Shown one piece after another: positions 12,901 through 23,200 of a stretch of 64,000 bases of DNA (positions are counted from its first letter, which is position 1; each line of letters begins with the position of its first letter). The notes under the pieces were generated by a model. That model had not been told where the DNA came from. It saw only the letters and a list, made by a program, of their open reading frames with translations, and made no database searches. Where the stretch lies: contig NC_044508.1 of NCBI RefSeq assembly GCF_902362185.1, positions 7,038,798-7,102,797 on the forward strand, in the 5' to 3' direction. The DNA is from Chanos chanos. Its lineage: Eukaryota > Chordata > Actinopteri > Gonorynchiformes > Chanidae. The translations under genes were made by a program, and so were the position numbers.

Positions 12901-13570
12901 CTTTTATGCCTAAAAAACACGTTGAGAATGTTCGTAATGTATATGTTAAAAAAATATATTTTCATAAAGATTAATAACTCTACATTTTTACCTTTACCAG
13001 TAGTTGTTTCAGTTTCAGCAGCAGCAGTATGGCAGTGGCAGTAATAGTGGGTTAAGCAAGGGAAGTTAATATAGCGCACTGTATAGCACATTTCATACAC
13101 GCAGCAGACATTCAAGAAAAAAATTGTGTGATTTGAGTAATGGGGGCCTGTGCCCCAGTACAGCTTTATGTCTAACGCCTCTGTTACGCGGTGATTTTTT
13201 TTTTTTTTTTTTTTATCAGTGAGGCGTTACGTTAATAGGATTTTGCTTTTAAATCAACTTTATCTTAAGTGTACGACATAAAAAAAACAGCCGGGCATGA
13301 CGCTCTTAAACTGAATACCTAATGATGGAAGGTAGCGTTTTCTGGGTGTAGAACATTCACTCCGTTGGCTCTGTAGGTAAGATTAATTTGAGAATTTAAG
13401 AAGAAATTGATTCATATTGTTATAAACGACATTTATATTAATCTCACCTTTTTTATCCGACTCTGAATCATGGTCTGGAAGACTGGGGCCACATGTAGGG
13501 CGATCCCCAAAATTAGAAGAGGAGCGCATACAATTCCTGTCGCGTAAACCGCACAAGATCTTTTCGTCAT
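953..13570 (-). CDS. scarb2: Lysosomal membrane protein 2 / scavenger receptor class B member 2, 5' eight exons
   Basis: Exons in gene order: 13570-13448, 8677-8517, 5472-5325, 4896-4702, 3589-3498, 2803-2684, 2553-2375, 1071-953. All have GT-AG borders and joining phases, giving 379 residues; the family is about 475-480, so roughly 100 C-terminal residues (second membrane helix and lysosomal sorting tail) lie off the left edge. Residues 7-30 form the N-terminal membrane helix. CD36-family landmarks are GPYTY, LTTVNIP, NEILWGFKDPLL, NMINGTDG and the cysteine-rich stretch GFCVPAGDCLG...VSVC, with several NxT glycosylation sites (NVTNADE, NVTFLENGT, MINGTDG). The mammalian protein carries beta-glucocerebrosidase to lysosomes; that role is inferred here. 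Teleosts have several scarb2 paralogues and I cannot say which this is. fam47e and ccdc158 beside it match human 4q21 order, which supports scarb2 over cd36 or scarb1. Confidence 0.95.
2851..3166 (+). mobile_element. DANA/V-SINE-like tRNA-derived SINE in scarb2 intron 5
   Basis: The head GGCGGCACGGTGCTGCAGTT with GGTAGCGCTGTC is the tRNA-like part with a recognisable A box; the B box is degenerate. The conserved core follows: GTGTGGAGTTTGCATGTTCT, CCCGTGTCTGCG, CCACAGTCCAAAGACATG. A 3' tail ends at a cccaatgagtgctggg motif. It is antisense to scarb2 and its head lies only about 47 bases from the exon 6 acceptor (exon starts 2803). A second copy of the family lies in ccdc158. The 3' end is modified by a perfect inverted repeat, entered separately. 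Confidence 0.85.
3121..3165. repeat. Perfect 16-bp inverted repeat at the SINE 3' end
   Basis: The arm CCCAATGAGTGCTGGG (3121-3136) is repeated as its exact reverse complement at 3150-3165, around a 13-base loop. The left arm is the normal tail sequence of this SINE type; the right arm replaces the usual end. Confidence 0.9.
5696..8145 (-). mobile_element. Pogo-like (Tc1/mariner superfamily) DNA transposon, degenerate, in scarb2 intron 2
   Basis: The termini are 25-bp inverted repeats beginning GGGGAGAGTG and reading into GTAAGATGAGCCA, with one mismatch between ends, flanked by TA on both sides (5694-5695, 8146-8147) as expected for this superfamily. Subterminal GGGGTAAGTTGA-like repeats lie at about 5850 and 7770. 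The minus strand at 7673-7233 encodes a pogo/CENP-B type DNA-binding start (residues include EMERAAIHVKGGKSIRSVAK and RSTLQRYIKK). At about 6400-6100 the minus strand still reads a transposase C-terminal tail such as DFVIVNFASKCRSYHYIGLI. The middle, where the DDE catalytic domain belongs, is mostly missing and occupied by a nested MITE. The copy is not functional. Confidence 0.85.
6602..7073. mobile_element. MITE-like element nested inside the pogo-like transposon
   Basis: About 470 bases, non-coding, rich in AGCCC.GGGCTAA motifs in both orientations (for example TTAGCCCAGGGCTAAGG near 7015). The ends are imperfect inverted repeats: the left starts TAGGGCTAAAGGCATTCTTA, and the right end reversed reads TAGGGATTTTCACACCGCAT followed by ATTCTTAGCCC. 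It interrupts the transposase region, so it inserted later. The target duplication is not clear (possibly AGTA) and the superfamily is not assigned. Confidence 0.6.
10694..10713. repeat. Short (CA)n microsatellite in scarb2 intron 1
   Basis: About 20 bases of CA. The rest of scarb2 intron 1 (8678-13447) shows only homopolymer runs (for example A then G at about 9558-9580) and a GTTTG-rich stretch at about 11095-11135. No coding exon was recognised in it. Confidence 0.7.
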
Positions 13571-15525
13571 GTTGGCGATAGGCTTGTAGATTAGGTGATT
13601 ACCAACGTTGTGATAAAAGTAAAATACTTGCGTAAGGCAGTTGAGCTAATACCTCCTATGCCCACTCGCTGCTTCAGTTCAGAGGTAATGGCAGGCTACT
13701 TTATTTCCACTTTGACACACTATGATAAACTACTGTAGCTGCCCTGTTTGCGGTGTCGTATGAAAACAATCACTGCATGAAGTCTGGAACGGGTGCATCA
13801 AGCGACCCATTTTCAAATGAAATACGCCAAATTGTGAGGAAAGTTACTAATCAGTAAAGTGCCTATAGCAACCATTACATAACAATCCATACTCATTTTA
13901 AACATTACATTAAATAATTATTTTTAGCTCATTAGATTACATTTACATAACTGAAGCTGACAAGTCGGTGCATTAATTCAGCAAGCCAGGGCCTTGATTC
14001 AAACCTACTGCAACTCTGTCTCTTCCATCAAAATCCCATGACAGAGTCAGATGTCTCGTTGTCACTGTAGCAGTTTTCTGTTAGTTTGTCTCGGGCATAC
14101 TCTAAATTGGATCAATGTAGAGTGACAGTGTTAACACAGTGGGGGAAAAGAAACATTTCAGGACCATTAATAGCCCCTATGGATGTGTTAGAGACCTGAT
14201 CCCTTGGAGGCAGTTTATCGTGATAAAAAAACTTGTGCAGGGAGGAGAGGGCGTAGGTTGTCACAGCAACCGTTCAGCTTTAAGCAGTGGGCTTTTTTTT
14301 CTTCTTTTTCTAGATGACATTACTCCCTCCTTTTCAGCACCTTTAAACTCTGATCAGGCCTGTTACTGAGGCATGGTTTGTTACTGGGTGTGTGAATGAA
14401 TTGCATGTGTCTCTAGGCAGTGCTAAAATGGAGTGTATATAACCGGTTTCATTTAAATGTGTTCATAATTCATTCAAAATGTGCGTTCATCACTCTAGGG
14501 AACATCACATTGGGTTGGTCTGATTGCACAACACCACAATAAAATCCACGGCTCCCCACTGCTGAGGCCGCAGCAATTAGTTACACATTCTGACAGTGCG
14601 GATAGAAACTACCATAGTTTGCATACACTTTTTTGATACGTGTGTTTACCATTTCCTCATTTCTTTTGCATCTTATCTTAATGATGTCAACAAACAGGGG
14701 AGAAAGACTTTGCATATTACACAAACTCACCTATATAGAGGTATGAGAGACATTTAATATTAAATGGGAACAAATGTTGCAAATATAGCCTATTTTTACA
14801 ACACATCTGAACACACTATCCAATGCATTCCTTTCCTCCAGTCTTCATGTAAATAAACAGATCCAGGGAGAGAGGGATTTCTAGGTAAACATTGCAGATT
14901 TTAAGAACAACATTTCTTTTTCCATTCCAACAAAGAGCCAGAAGTGTAGAAAGTATGACAAACCGTTCGGTTTTACTGATTAAAGGTGTTCCAACCCAAA
15001 GACATCACAATGGTTTTAATGGGCTGACGTGGTTGTCCTCGTTCCATGGTCATTACACCATAAAATGGGATAAACTGCACACAAGGACACAGTCTTATGT
15101 TTCTACTCACACATCCAAATTTACACTGAGTTAGGCCTCACTGTAAAAGAACCACGTGTAGACAGTGGCAACATCAACGCATTTTCCAAAAGAGGAGTGT
15201 CACCGATTTCAATGGTTTGTTGAGTTGTTGATAGATTGTAACGTCATCACTTCCCACCCAAGCTGAGCACTGAGATAATGTTATTATCATTAGGTCCTAA
15301 AGATAAATGAAGAGTAAAAGCAGACATAGCGCTCCGACATACTAAGGGGGAGAAAAAACATGTAATGTAAACGTGTCGCTGTTTAAGGCAATTGGATATT
15401 CATTTTTGAGTCGACAGCGTCGGACTTCAGCCAAAAAAAAAAAGTACCCAAATTGTTTAATATAAATGTGAATACACCTTAGTGAAGTTTGCCAAGCTCT
15501 AGGTGGCTGATGGAAACTTAGACAA

Positions 15526-16298
15526 TGGCTGTGTCCGAAATGGCACACTAGTATACTGCATACTGGCTCAGTATATACTGTGAACTGCACACTACTCCCC
15601 ACCCTAGTATACAGAATGGTATGCAAGTATGAGAACTGTGTAATGTACTAGACGTTTGCTATCGGTTGGGCTCGCTGTTTTGTTAGAAACGAACAACACA
15701 CGACTACAACAAATTAATAAAATACACAAGGCATTATAAGCGCAATAACTGAAAATGTAAACGATTTTTATCCGTCGGTGGCCCGAACCGTAAAAGGCGT
15801 ACACTTACAGAAACGATTTAAAACATGGTACAAGAGGCAAAGAAGGAGATATATAAGCGTAAAAATCCAGCCACAAGAGGAGGTTCAATTACAAATTGAA
15901 GAGACCAACAGAATTGGTTATTAAAACATACGGTGATGAATCTCCAATGTTTTAAGGAATCCCTGAAGGGACGGAGTGCGGAGTCACCGGCAGGCCATTG
16001 TTCCTGGCAACGGTAAATACAACGCCTCAGACGGTAAAAGTTAGTCTGGGGGTCTTAAATTAGACCGGTCTAAGTTTTTATGCAACTGACTGAAAAAGCC
16101 AATATGGGTCTTATAAGAAAATTTTAGACGACTAACTTTTAAGACTAGTCTAAAACAGTTTTAAGCAACCGGCCCCTTGTTGTATGCTGCAAATTTTCGC
16201 CGGGTCATCCGCGTAACTGTCGTGTACTGCATACTACTTTCTACTACGTCAAGATCAGTATAAGAGTAGAATGTAGTATGCCATTTCGGACACAGCCA
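15526..16298. mobile_element. Non-autonomous DNA element with 20-bp perfect terminal inverted repeats
   Basis: The left end TGGCTGTGTCCGAAATGGCA is repeated exactly in reverse complement at the right end (16279-16298), and both continue with similar ACTA/TACT-rich sequence. The inside is non-coding, with internal palindromes (for example AGACCGGTCTAAG near 16062). No target duplication was convincing, so the superfamily is open. A diverged relative is at 25852-26325. Confidence 0.8.
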
Positions 16299-16350
16299 GT
16301 ATGTGCCACCATTAATGTAACAGGTGTTGACAATCTCCTTCTGGTGGTAA

Positions 16351-16382
16351 AACATAATAATAATAATAATAATAATAATAAT
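16351..16382. repeat. (TAA)n microsatellite
   Basis: About ten AAT/TAA units directly downstream of the TIR element and upstream of fam47e. Confidence 0.9.
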
Positions 16383-16598
16383 ATACACGAAATCACGAGC
16401 ACTGGCATCTTTGAGCGTGCTTGTTTAATGCCATGGCAACCACACTATGCTGCTACATACCTACAGTGCACCGAGTGCAAACCAAAGCAAGACGTGTTTT
16501 TCGTAGGAAAAGCATTTTTACATGGTTCTATAGAACGACAACGTGTTCGAAACTCCAACCCGTAAATTCTAATCAAGTTTACAAAAGAGGGCAGCGAA

Positions 16599-19500
16599 AT
16601 GACTGAAAGGAAGTAAGTATCACTTAGACCTGCCGAAAACACTATCTGTGTGTTTCCTTGGTAAGTTGTATTGTGTAGTAACTGCTACCTCAGTCCACTG
16701 GCCGATATCCTTCTTACGCTTATTCTCTGCCTTCTTTATTTTTATGCTAGGTGTAAGGAAAGACCACGCATCAGATGTCTTACAGACCCAAACAAGAGTC
16801 ATCAATTATCTGCATCTCTAGACGGACGTCGTTGGCGGTTTTTAAAACCCGGACTTGACGATTTTAGAAATGGACGTCCAAAATATATTCCCAACCAGGG
16901 CATTTTTCTTCAAACTGACGGTGGTACGTCCCCTGTAATTTTCGGAAGGACAAGTAGCGAACGTGCCTCCGTGAAGACACCAAAGAAACGCTTTATTAAA
17001 CAGCAGGCCTGTCTCTCCAAACTGAACCCCCAGCAACAAGCGCAGCGTCAACATGTTGACGCCGTGGAGCACACATTAACCCAACACCCCCTTGCCCTTT
17101 ATCCCCATCTGGAGAGCGGTATGTCACCTGAGGTTAGTTTCCTGAAATACCAAAACAAACAAAAACAATTATCGCTACTTTAAAGTAAAAGTTTTATCTA
17201 GTGTCAGAGTTTCCATACTCTGGGAAGAATGCATTATTTGTTAATCTCTCTGCGTCTCTCTCTCTCTCTGTGAAGCTGTTTGATGAGGTGTTGTCTGTTC
17301 TGGACCCAGATATGTGTATAAAGTCAGAAGAGACTTTGCCACAAAAACCACATGAGGAGGGCCCATTGCCCTGTGAAAGCATAACAGAGCAGTCAGCAGC
17401 AGAGAGTGAGAGACTGTCCCTCCATACAACGTAAGCAGGCTGCCTGTAGGTTGTTAGAGTGAGGACTTCTTTGTGTAACATTTGTATTTTTCTTCTGAAG
17501 GTCAGATTCAGTCATATTTTCATAAAGGTGTGCATTAAACTCAACTTGCACTGCTGACCTCAGAATGGTTAGAGGTGATATGTTACTATAAGCTTATAGA
17601 GCTATTCTGAGTGCTTCTGCTTTCAGACTTTTCTCTTCTCTTCTTTTCTTCTCTGTGAGTGTTTTATATTTATACGTTTATGAAGAGACGAATGACTATG
17701 CACAGTTTTATAATGCACTATGAAAGGCCTGTAAAAGAAAAGACATGGTTGTACTTTCCCATGGAACGCATATTCATGGGAAACTCTAACAGTATCTTTT
17801 TAGAGTATGAATAGAGCACTCTGGGCTTGATGTTTTAACCTGCTAAGAGTTCTGGGATCCTCGCACTGTGTCTCCAGGATAGAACAAGACAGCCTGAAAA
17901 CCTGCAGTCAAAAGAATCCTTTCATACTGAAGGAGAATGGAGGGAAAAGTGCCAAAGATGACCAGATAGATGAAGTGGACTCATTGTATGAAGATGAGGA
18001 TCTTAAGAAGGTTACCAGGCTCTTTTGTGAATGGGCAGCTTCGCTGGTGAGTCACACCCAGCAAAAACTATGACACTAAAGGTTTTATTGAAATACAATT
18101 TCCGTGTGGCCTCTGAGCTCTGTTCAGTTCTTTAACATGTAAGTGCTACCTTGTCGTTTTGATTGTTGGGGGTATAAAGTTGAAGAACCACCCTCGTGTT
18201 GAATTTTGAGGACTGACAGCACATGAAATCAATATAAATCTTTGTGAGTGTCTTTGTGAGCCTCTGTTCTGAATAAACACTTAACCAAAAGCGTCAGCGA
18301 CAGGTAAGTTCACCTGTGGTGGGTCAAGTTTGTTTTAGATTAAGACAGTTTAACTGAACTCCTCAAGGCAATTTTAAGATTTAACCTCATAATCTGTCTG
18401 CTCTTTCATTTGAAGTGGAGGATGGGATTCTGACCACAGCTTGCCAAACCGTTTCATTCGATAAATGAAAAGTCTTCTGAACAGTCATTTCTCACTTGTG
18501 ATTCTGATCAGGGTGGAGAGGACAACCTGACAGAATCCAAAATTCTAGGCATGTTCACCAGTGGCCATGAGAGGAAACCACCGCTGTCCTTCCCCATCGA
18601 AGTGGTGGAACCCAACCAAATTCCGCCAGAGCTCCGCAGCTCCACTGAGGACATGAGCTCCACGCTTCCCTGCTCTTCGAAGGAGGCCGAGTCAGAGAAG
18701 GTATGGGTACAGCCTTAGGGTGCGGCGTGGATTACCAAACCAAGGCTAGTCAAAGCTGGGATTTATAGTGCGATATCTCGAATCTTCAGGGTAAAAGAAT
18801 ATTCTGGATCTGAAGATGAGAAGACTGTGGTTTTGCTTGATTTGCTCTGCTTTCAGCTACTCAAGTGTCTGTTTGAAAAATGACTTACACTGATTAAACA
18901 ATATCAGTCGATCTGTTAATCTGACAGGTTCACAGATCTACCAAAAAGATGAAATATGGCGTGTGGTACTTGGATCCTAAAACATGGAAGGAGGCGCGTG
19001 ACCCTCTGAGAGATGATGCTGAGGAGGTCGGCGGGAAGCTCAGTGACAAGGTGAGTTAGAGGGTGTCATATACACCTCCCCAAAGTTTACCATGTCCATA
19101 TTTGACAAATGTCAGGAACAATACACAAAATACTTTAGATGGCTCAAGACCAAATCACACAGTACTACTGCCAATACACTGAGTCCCAACAACCAGTGGG
19201 AGACCTGTATGTTTGGCATTCAAATAAAACGCCTCATTGATCGCGACGAGTAGTTCAACTACATGTGAGACTGAGCCTCACGGTATAACTGAGATTAATA
19301 TGAGGAACTGTAATGCTCTCTTAGCCAATCAGCATCCTTCTTCTGTTTTTGTTTTTTTTTTAAAAAAAAGCAGAACATTTCAGTTATCCTCACTGCTGCT
19401 TTTCTCGATCTTATTCTGTTTGTATGTTGGATAGGATGAGGAACTGAAGCAAATGTATGGGACTCAAGCATTCAAGACATTCCTAACAAACAAGGGGCTG

Positions 19501-19746
19501 AGATGGCCCGGGGTAAGACCGCTGAGCCTACAGCGCTGAAACAGGCCCGTGTCACGCTACAACCTACATTTTCCTCAGCCTTTTGACCCCAACTATGTTT
19601 TTGAATCTGTTTTTCGTTTTTTTTTTTTTTTCCCTCCTCTCCAGTTTCTTAGGTCACTCTTCCCAGAGGAGGAAGAAGTGAAGAGAGCCAGAAAAAACGA
19701 TACAGCAGGTTCGGCATCGACACACAAAGACACCGTGGTCCTTTAG
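16599..19746 (+). CDS. fam47e: FAM47E-like protein
   Basis: Exons: 16599-16612, 16751-17132, 17276-17430, 17878-18046, 18512-18700, 18928-19050, 19435-19512, 19645-19746. All have GT-AG borders and phases join, giving 403 aa (human FAM47E is about 390). Exon 1 codes only MTER plus part of a codon. Exon 2 carries the family start: KERPRIRCLTDPN, RRWRFLKPGLDDFR and AVEHTLTQHPLALYPHLESG; exon 3 has LFDEVLSVLDPDM. The middle is acidic and low complexity (YEDEDLKKVTRLFCEWAASL). The last exons contain MKYGVWYLDPKTWKEARDPL and end at TAG 19744-19746. AATAAA signals follow from 19767. Human FAM47E is reported to associate with PRMT5 and chromatin; that is carried over by family. It sits between scarb2 and ccdc158 as in mammals, but STBD1, which follows FAM47E in mammals, is not found. 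Confidence 0.92.
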
Positions 19747-20236
19747 GCAAGTTTAAAATACAAGTAAATAAATAAATAAATATCTGTGCTATGACACTGG
19801 GTTCAGAGAAAAGAATTCCACTGGGTGATGTCAAGACCAACTGATTAGAGAAATAAAGCGCTCACTGTTCACAAACAAAGTTCTTTGTAAAGGCTCTCTC
19901 TTTGTAAAGGCTCTCTCTTTGTAGAATTGTGCTAAAAATGTATCAGAACAACAACAACAAATTAAACAGGAATTTGAAAAGCTGAAGAACACAGAAAATT
20001 GAATTAAGTGCTGCAATCCTAGACTTGAGGACAACACTGTCAGTGGATGTCCATAGTTTGGGTTCTCCACAGCTTTACACGGTGTAATGTGTTGAAATCT
20101 GATGCTTATTTTCCATTTGGTACAATTATCCTTCATATTAAATTCTGAAAAACTCTAAACGAAAGGTCAGTAAAAAATTGTTTACTGGAAAAGCAGTATT
20201 ATATGGTTCAGGAGAGACACCACCCCAGTGTCAAGC
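19747..20236. other. Convergent 3' ends of fam47e and ccdc158
   Basis: About 490 bases hold the 3' untranslated ends of two genes that run towards each other. Overlapping AATAAA hexamers at 19767-19785 serve fam47e. A short imperfect tandem repeat (aaggctctctctttgt, about 19889-19922) is present. Nothing else was recognised. Confidence 0.6.
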
Positions 20237-23200
20237 TCATCTGACCACATGTGTTCTTGTGTCTTTGGCCTTCCTCATCTTCCTCTCCCGGTCCCTCATG
20301 ATTGAAGACATCTCTGTAACAGAGAACCACGGAGCGACCATTCAATAAAAGCAAACAGATAAACATCACCTCACAGAAGGTCTTGATAGTGACCAGTATT
20401 AGTAGGTATTACTTGTCAGTTACTGGAAAGCTTAGAGGAAGAGTTAAAAGAAAAAGAAAAAAAAACTACCCTTATTTTTCATCTGAAGGTCTTCGACCAG
20501 ACACTGTAGGCTGTCTAACTTTCCCTGCAGTTCCTTACAAGTGTTTCCAGTCACCTCCACTTCCTGACTGGCAACTGCCAAGACAAAAGCTAATTAATCT
20601 TGGGGTTCCCACTTCTAAAACCTTTTTTTTGTGACTTCAGACATCACAACACAAAAGACAAGTCACATAATTTTAAAATTTGTCCTCTGATCGTTTTTAC
20701 TGAATTATTATTAATAATTACTAGGCCTACACTTACATTACATTAAAAGAAACCTACCGGACATTAGTTTCCAGCTGTAATCACTGAGCAGTTAAAATTA
20801 ATAACTGCTGAAAGCTATTTCAGTAACCCTGTCTTGTGTGGTCTAAACCCAATAAAGGATTTTTGTAAACTCACGTGTACGGACATCTGTGTTAGAGCCC
20901 ATTGAGTCCAGGAGTCTATTGGGTAGCTGTCTGTGGAGGTCAGAGGTCAGAAGAGAATGCACAGGTGACCTTCGTCCAAAGGTCACCACACAAGGAGGGG
21001 ATGCATAGGAAGGCCCACGTACAGCATTATTGCCTGTCAAAACAGACCTGAGTTTATGAAGTGACACTGAAAGTAAACAAAACATCATGTTGAGGGCCCA
21101 CAAAGACGAAAAACGAGGGGAAGACTTGACCAGATTTATTTTCACAGCTGTAAACTCAGCTTACTCTAGACGGTGTGTAAGTCATTATGTATAACATAAA
21201 GTTGCAGTTTAGAGCCTCTGGGTATGATAACAGCCACACTGTTCAAAGCTTTGCTTGGTTAGTTAGCACAGCAGTGCACAGACTCACTCTCATCAGAGGA
21301 AGTGGCTCTGAGATCCAGTTCATTTAGGTCAGTAGTTCTGTGGGGAACGGCCTCACTGCATCACGATAAACACACACACACACACACATAAAACATGCAT
21401 TAACCTCATTAGAGAGCATGCACCGTGTACATAATCACATGCAAAGTAAAGCACAGGAGCCCTTTGCAGTAGGGTATAAAGTATTAATGCATGACCACAG
21501 ATTTGAATACACAGCAACAGAAGATGGGAAAGCTGTGTTAAAGGAACAAATGGAAGTTATAGTGCAGGATCAAGATCTAGATTCAGTCTCAAAGCAGACA
21601 CAGGGCTCCACAGCAAGACTAAACCACGAATAACAGAAGTATTCAACAGTACCCAGGTTTACACAGGAAACACACTAGACTCAGAGAGGCGCTTACCTGT
21701 CAAACACACTAGACTCAGACAGGTGCTTACCTGTCAAACACACTAGACTCAGACAGGTGCTTACCTGTCAAACACACTAGACTCAGACAGGTGCTTACCT
21801 GTCTCCATATCGTCTCCTGCTGGCTATCCTGGCCTTTTCAATGTCTTTGGTTACTTCATATCTCAGTTGTTCAGAAAAAGAGAAATTTCCTTGTCACACA
21901 GATCACCACTTTATATAAATTCACATTTTCTCTTAACTGGTCAGAATTGAAATTTAAATCTAGGAAGAATAAATATATTAAATTTGACAACAGAACCTGA
22001 AGCAGAAAGACCTTAAGTTAAAGTCATTGTGAACAATGTTGTAAGATGCCACGATCACTTTAGATGATGAAAGTGTATGACAACAGAGCTGTTTAGAACG
22101 TACACACTGTCAGACAACACCTGGACACATCCGTGATGCTTGTCGCCAGGCAACATAATCCTCACATTCGGAACACACTAGAGCTTCTGTTACAGGCAAT
22201 TTTGACTATTCATAGACACTAATGTGCAACAGTTCCAAAACAGGTGCTTACTGAAGGCTATCATCACTTCTTCTGGTCTCTCTCCTGGCACTTTCAGTGT
22301 CTTTGGTTACTTCATGTCTGCATAGTAAAACAAAAAGGGGGGGGGGGGAAAGGAAGTTTACATTACATATCACTTCAGGTAAATTCACCTGCTCATAAAA
22401 CAGCTGATAGTAAATCTTGGCTAATCGCTGAGTTGGGATGCGGGGGCCGGCAGTGAAATAAATAAATAAGTGGAGTCAAAGCACAGAGAGCGGAGGTGTG
22501 GAGGGTTCGTACAGTTGCGGGGTTGGGTCAGATCTCCTGTGTGTGCCGCTGGGTGCTCTGGAGTCCTCATCCATCACACTGCGAAGCTCCCTGACCAAAT
22601 TTCTCAGCTCCAGGGTGGAGTTTGACCTCACACCACCGGATTTCAACTGAGAAGAAGAGAGACAGAGAGAGACAGAGAGAGAGAGCACATAAAATGGAAC
22701 ATTTTTCTCAGAAAAGCTGAGCTACACTAAAACAGGCTTGCCTCATAAAAAGCTATCCCAGAGAGTTTAAGGTTTTTTTGGGTTGGTTTCTGTCCAGCTG
22801 TTTTTTTTTTGTTTGTTTGTTTGTTTTTTTACCTCCATTAATCCGAGAGCACTGGGTTGTGCAAGGGCCAGTTGTGTTATCTGTGTGGGACTGGAGGCTG
22901 GAGATCTCACAACACTACCTGTGGCTCGCAGAGTCTGACCCTGCAGCTCCTATATACAAAACATATACAAAACATATACAAAATCAAAGTATTAGCCTGA
23001 TACTATATCTGAATTTCATCAGAATATTTTAGCATATTTTACATAATTACACATAACAAAAAAAAAAACTGCATCAGATGCAAGTTGAGATATTTGGTCT
23101 CAGTCATACATCCAGCTCAGAAGAGCAAATGACCCAGTCTACACGGATGAGGTGCAAAGCCTCCAGAGAGAAAAATGCCAATGAATGGGAAGAGTAAAGA

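Larger units (their letters stand above)
13571..16598. other. Intergenic stretch between divergent scarb2 and fam47e
   Basis: This 3-kb stretch separates the scarb2 start (13570, minus) from the fam47e start (16599, plus) and must hold both promoters; no clear TATA box or CpG block was singled out. The right half contains a TIR element (15526-16298) and a (TAA)n run at about 16351-16382. Short ORFs here lack splice or similarity support. Confidence 0.6.

Noticed and set aside
21671-21806. CRISPR-like appearance of regularly spaced repeats
   Set aside because: Units are contiguous tandem copies without variable spacers, in a vertebrate intron; it is a minisatellite.
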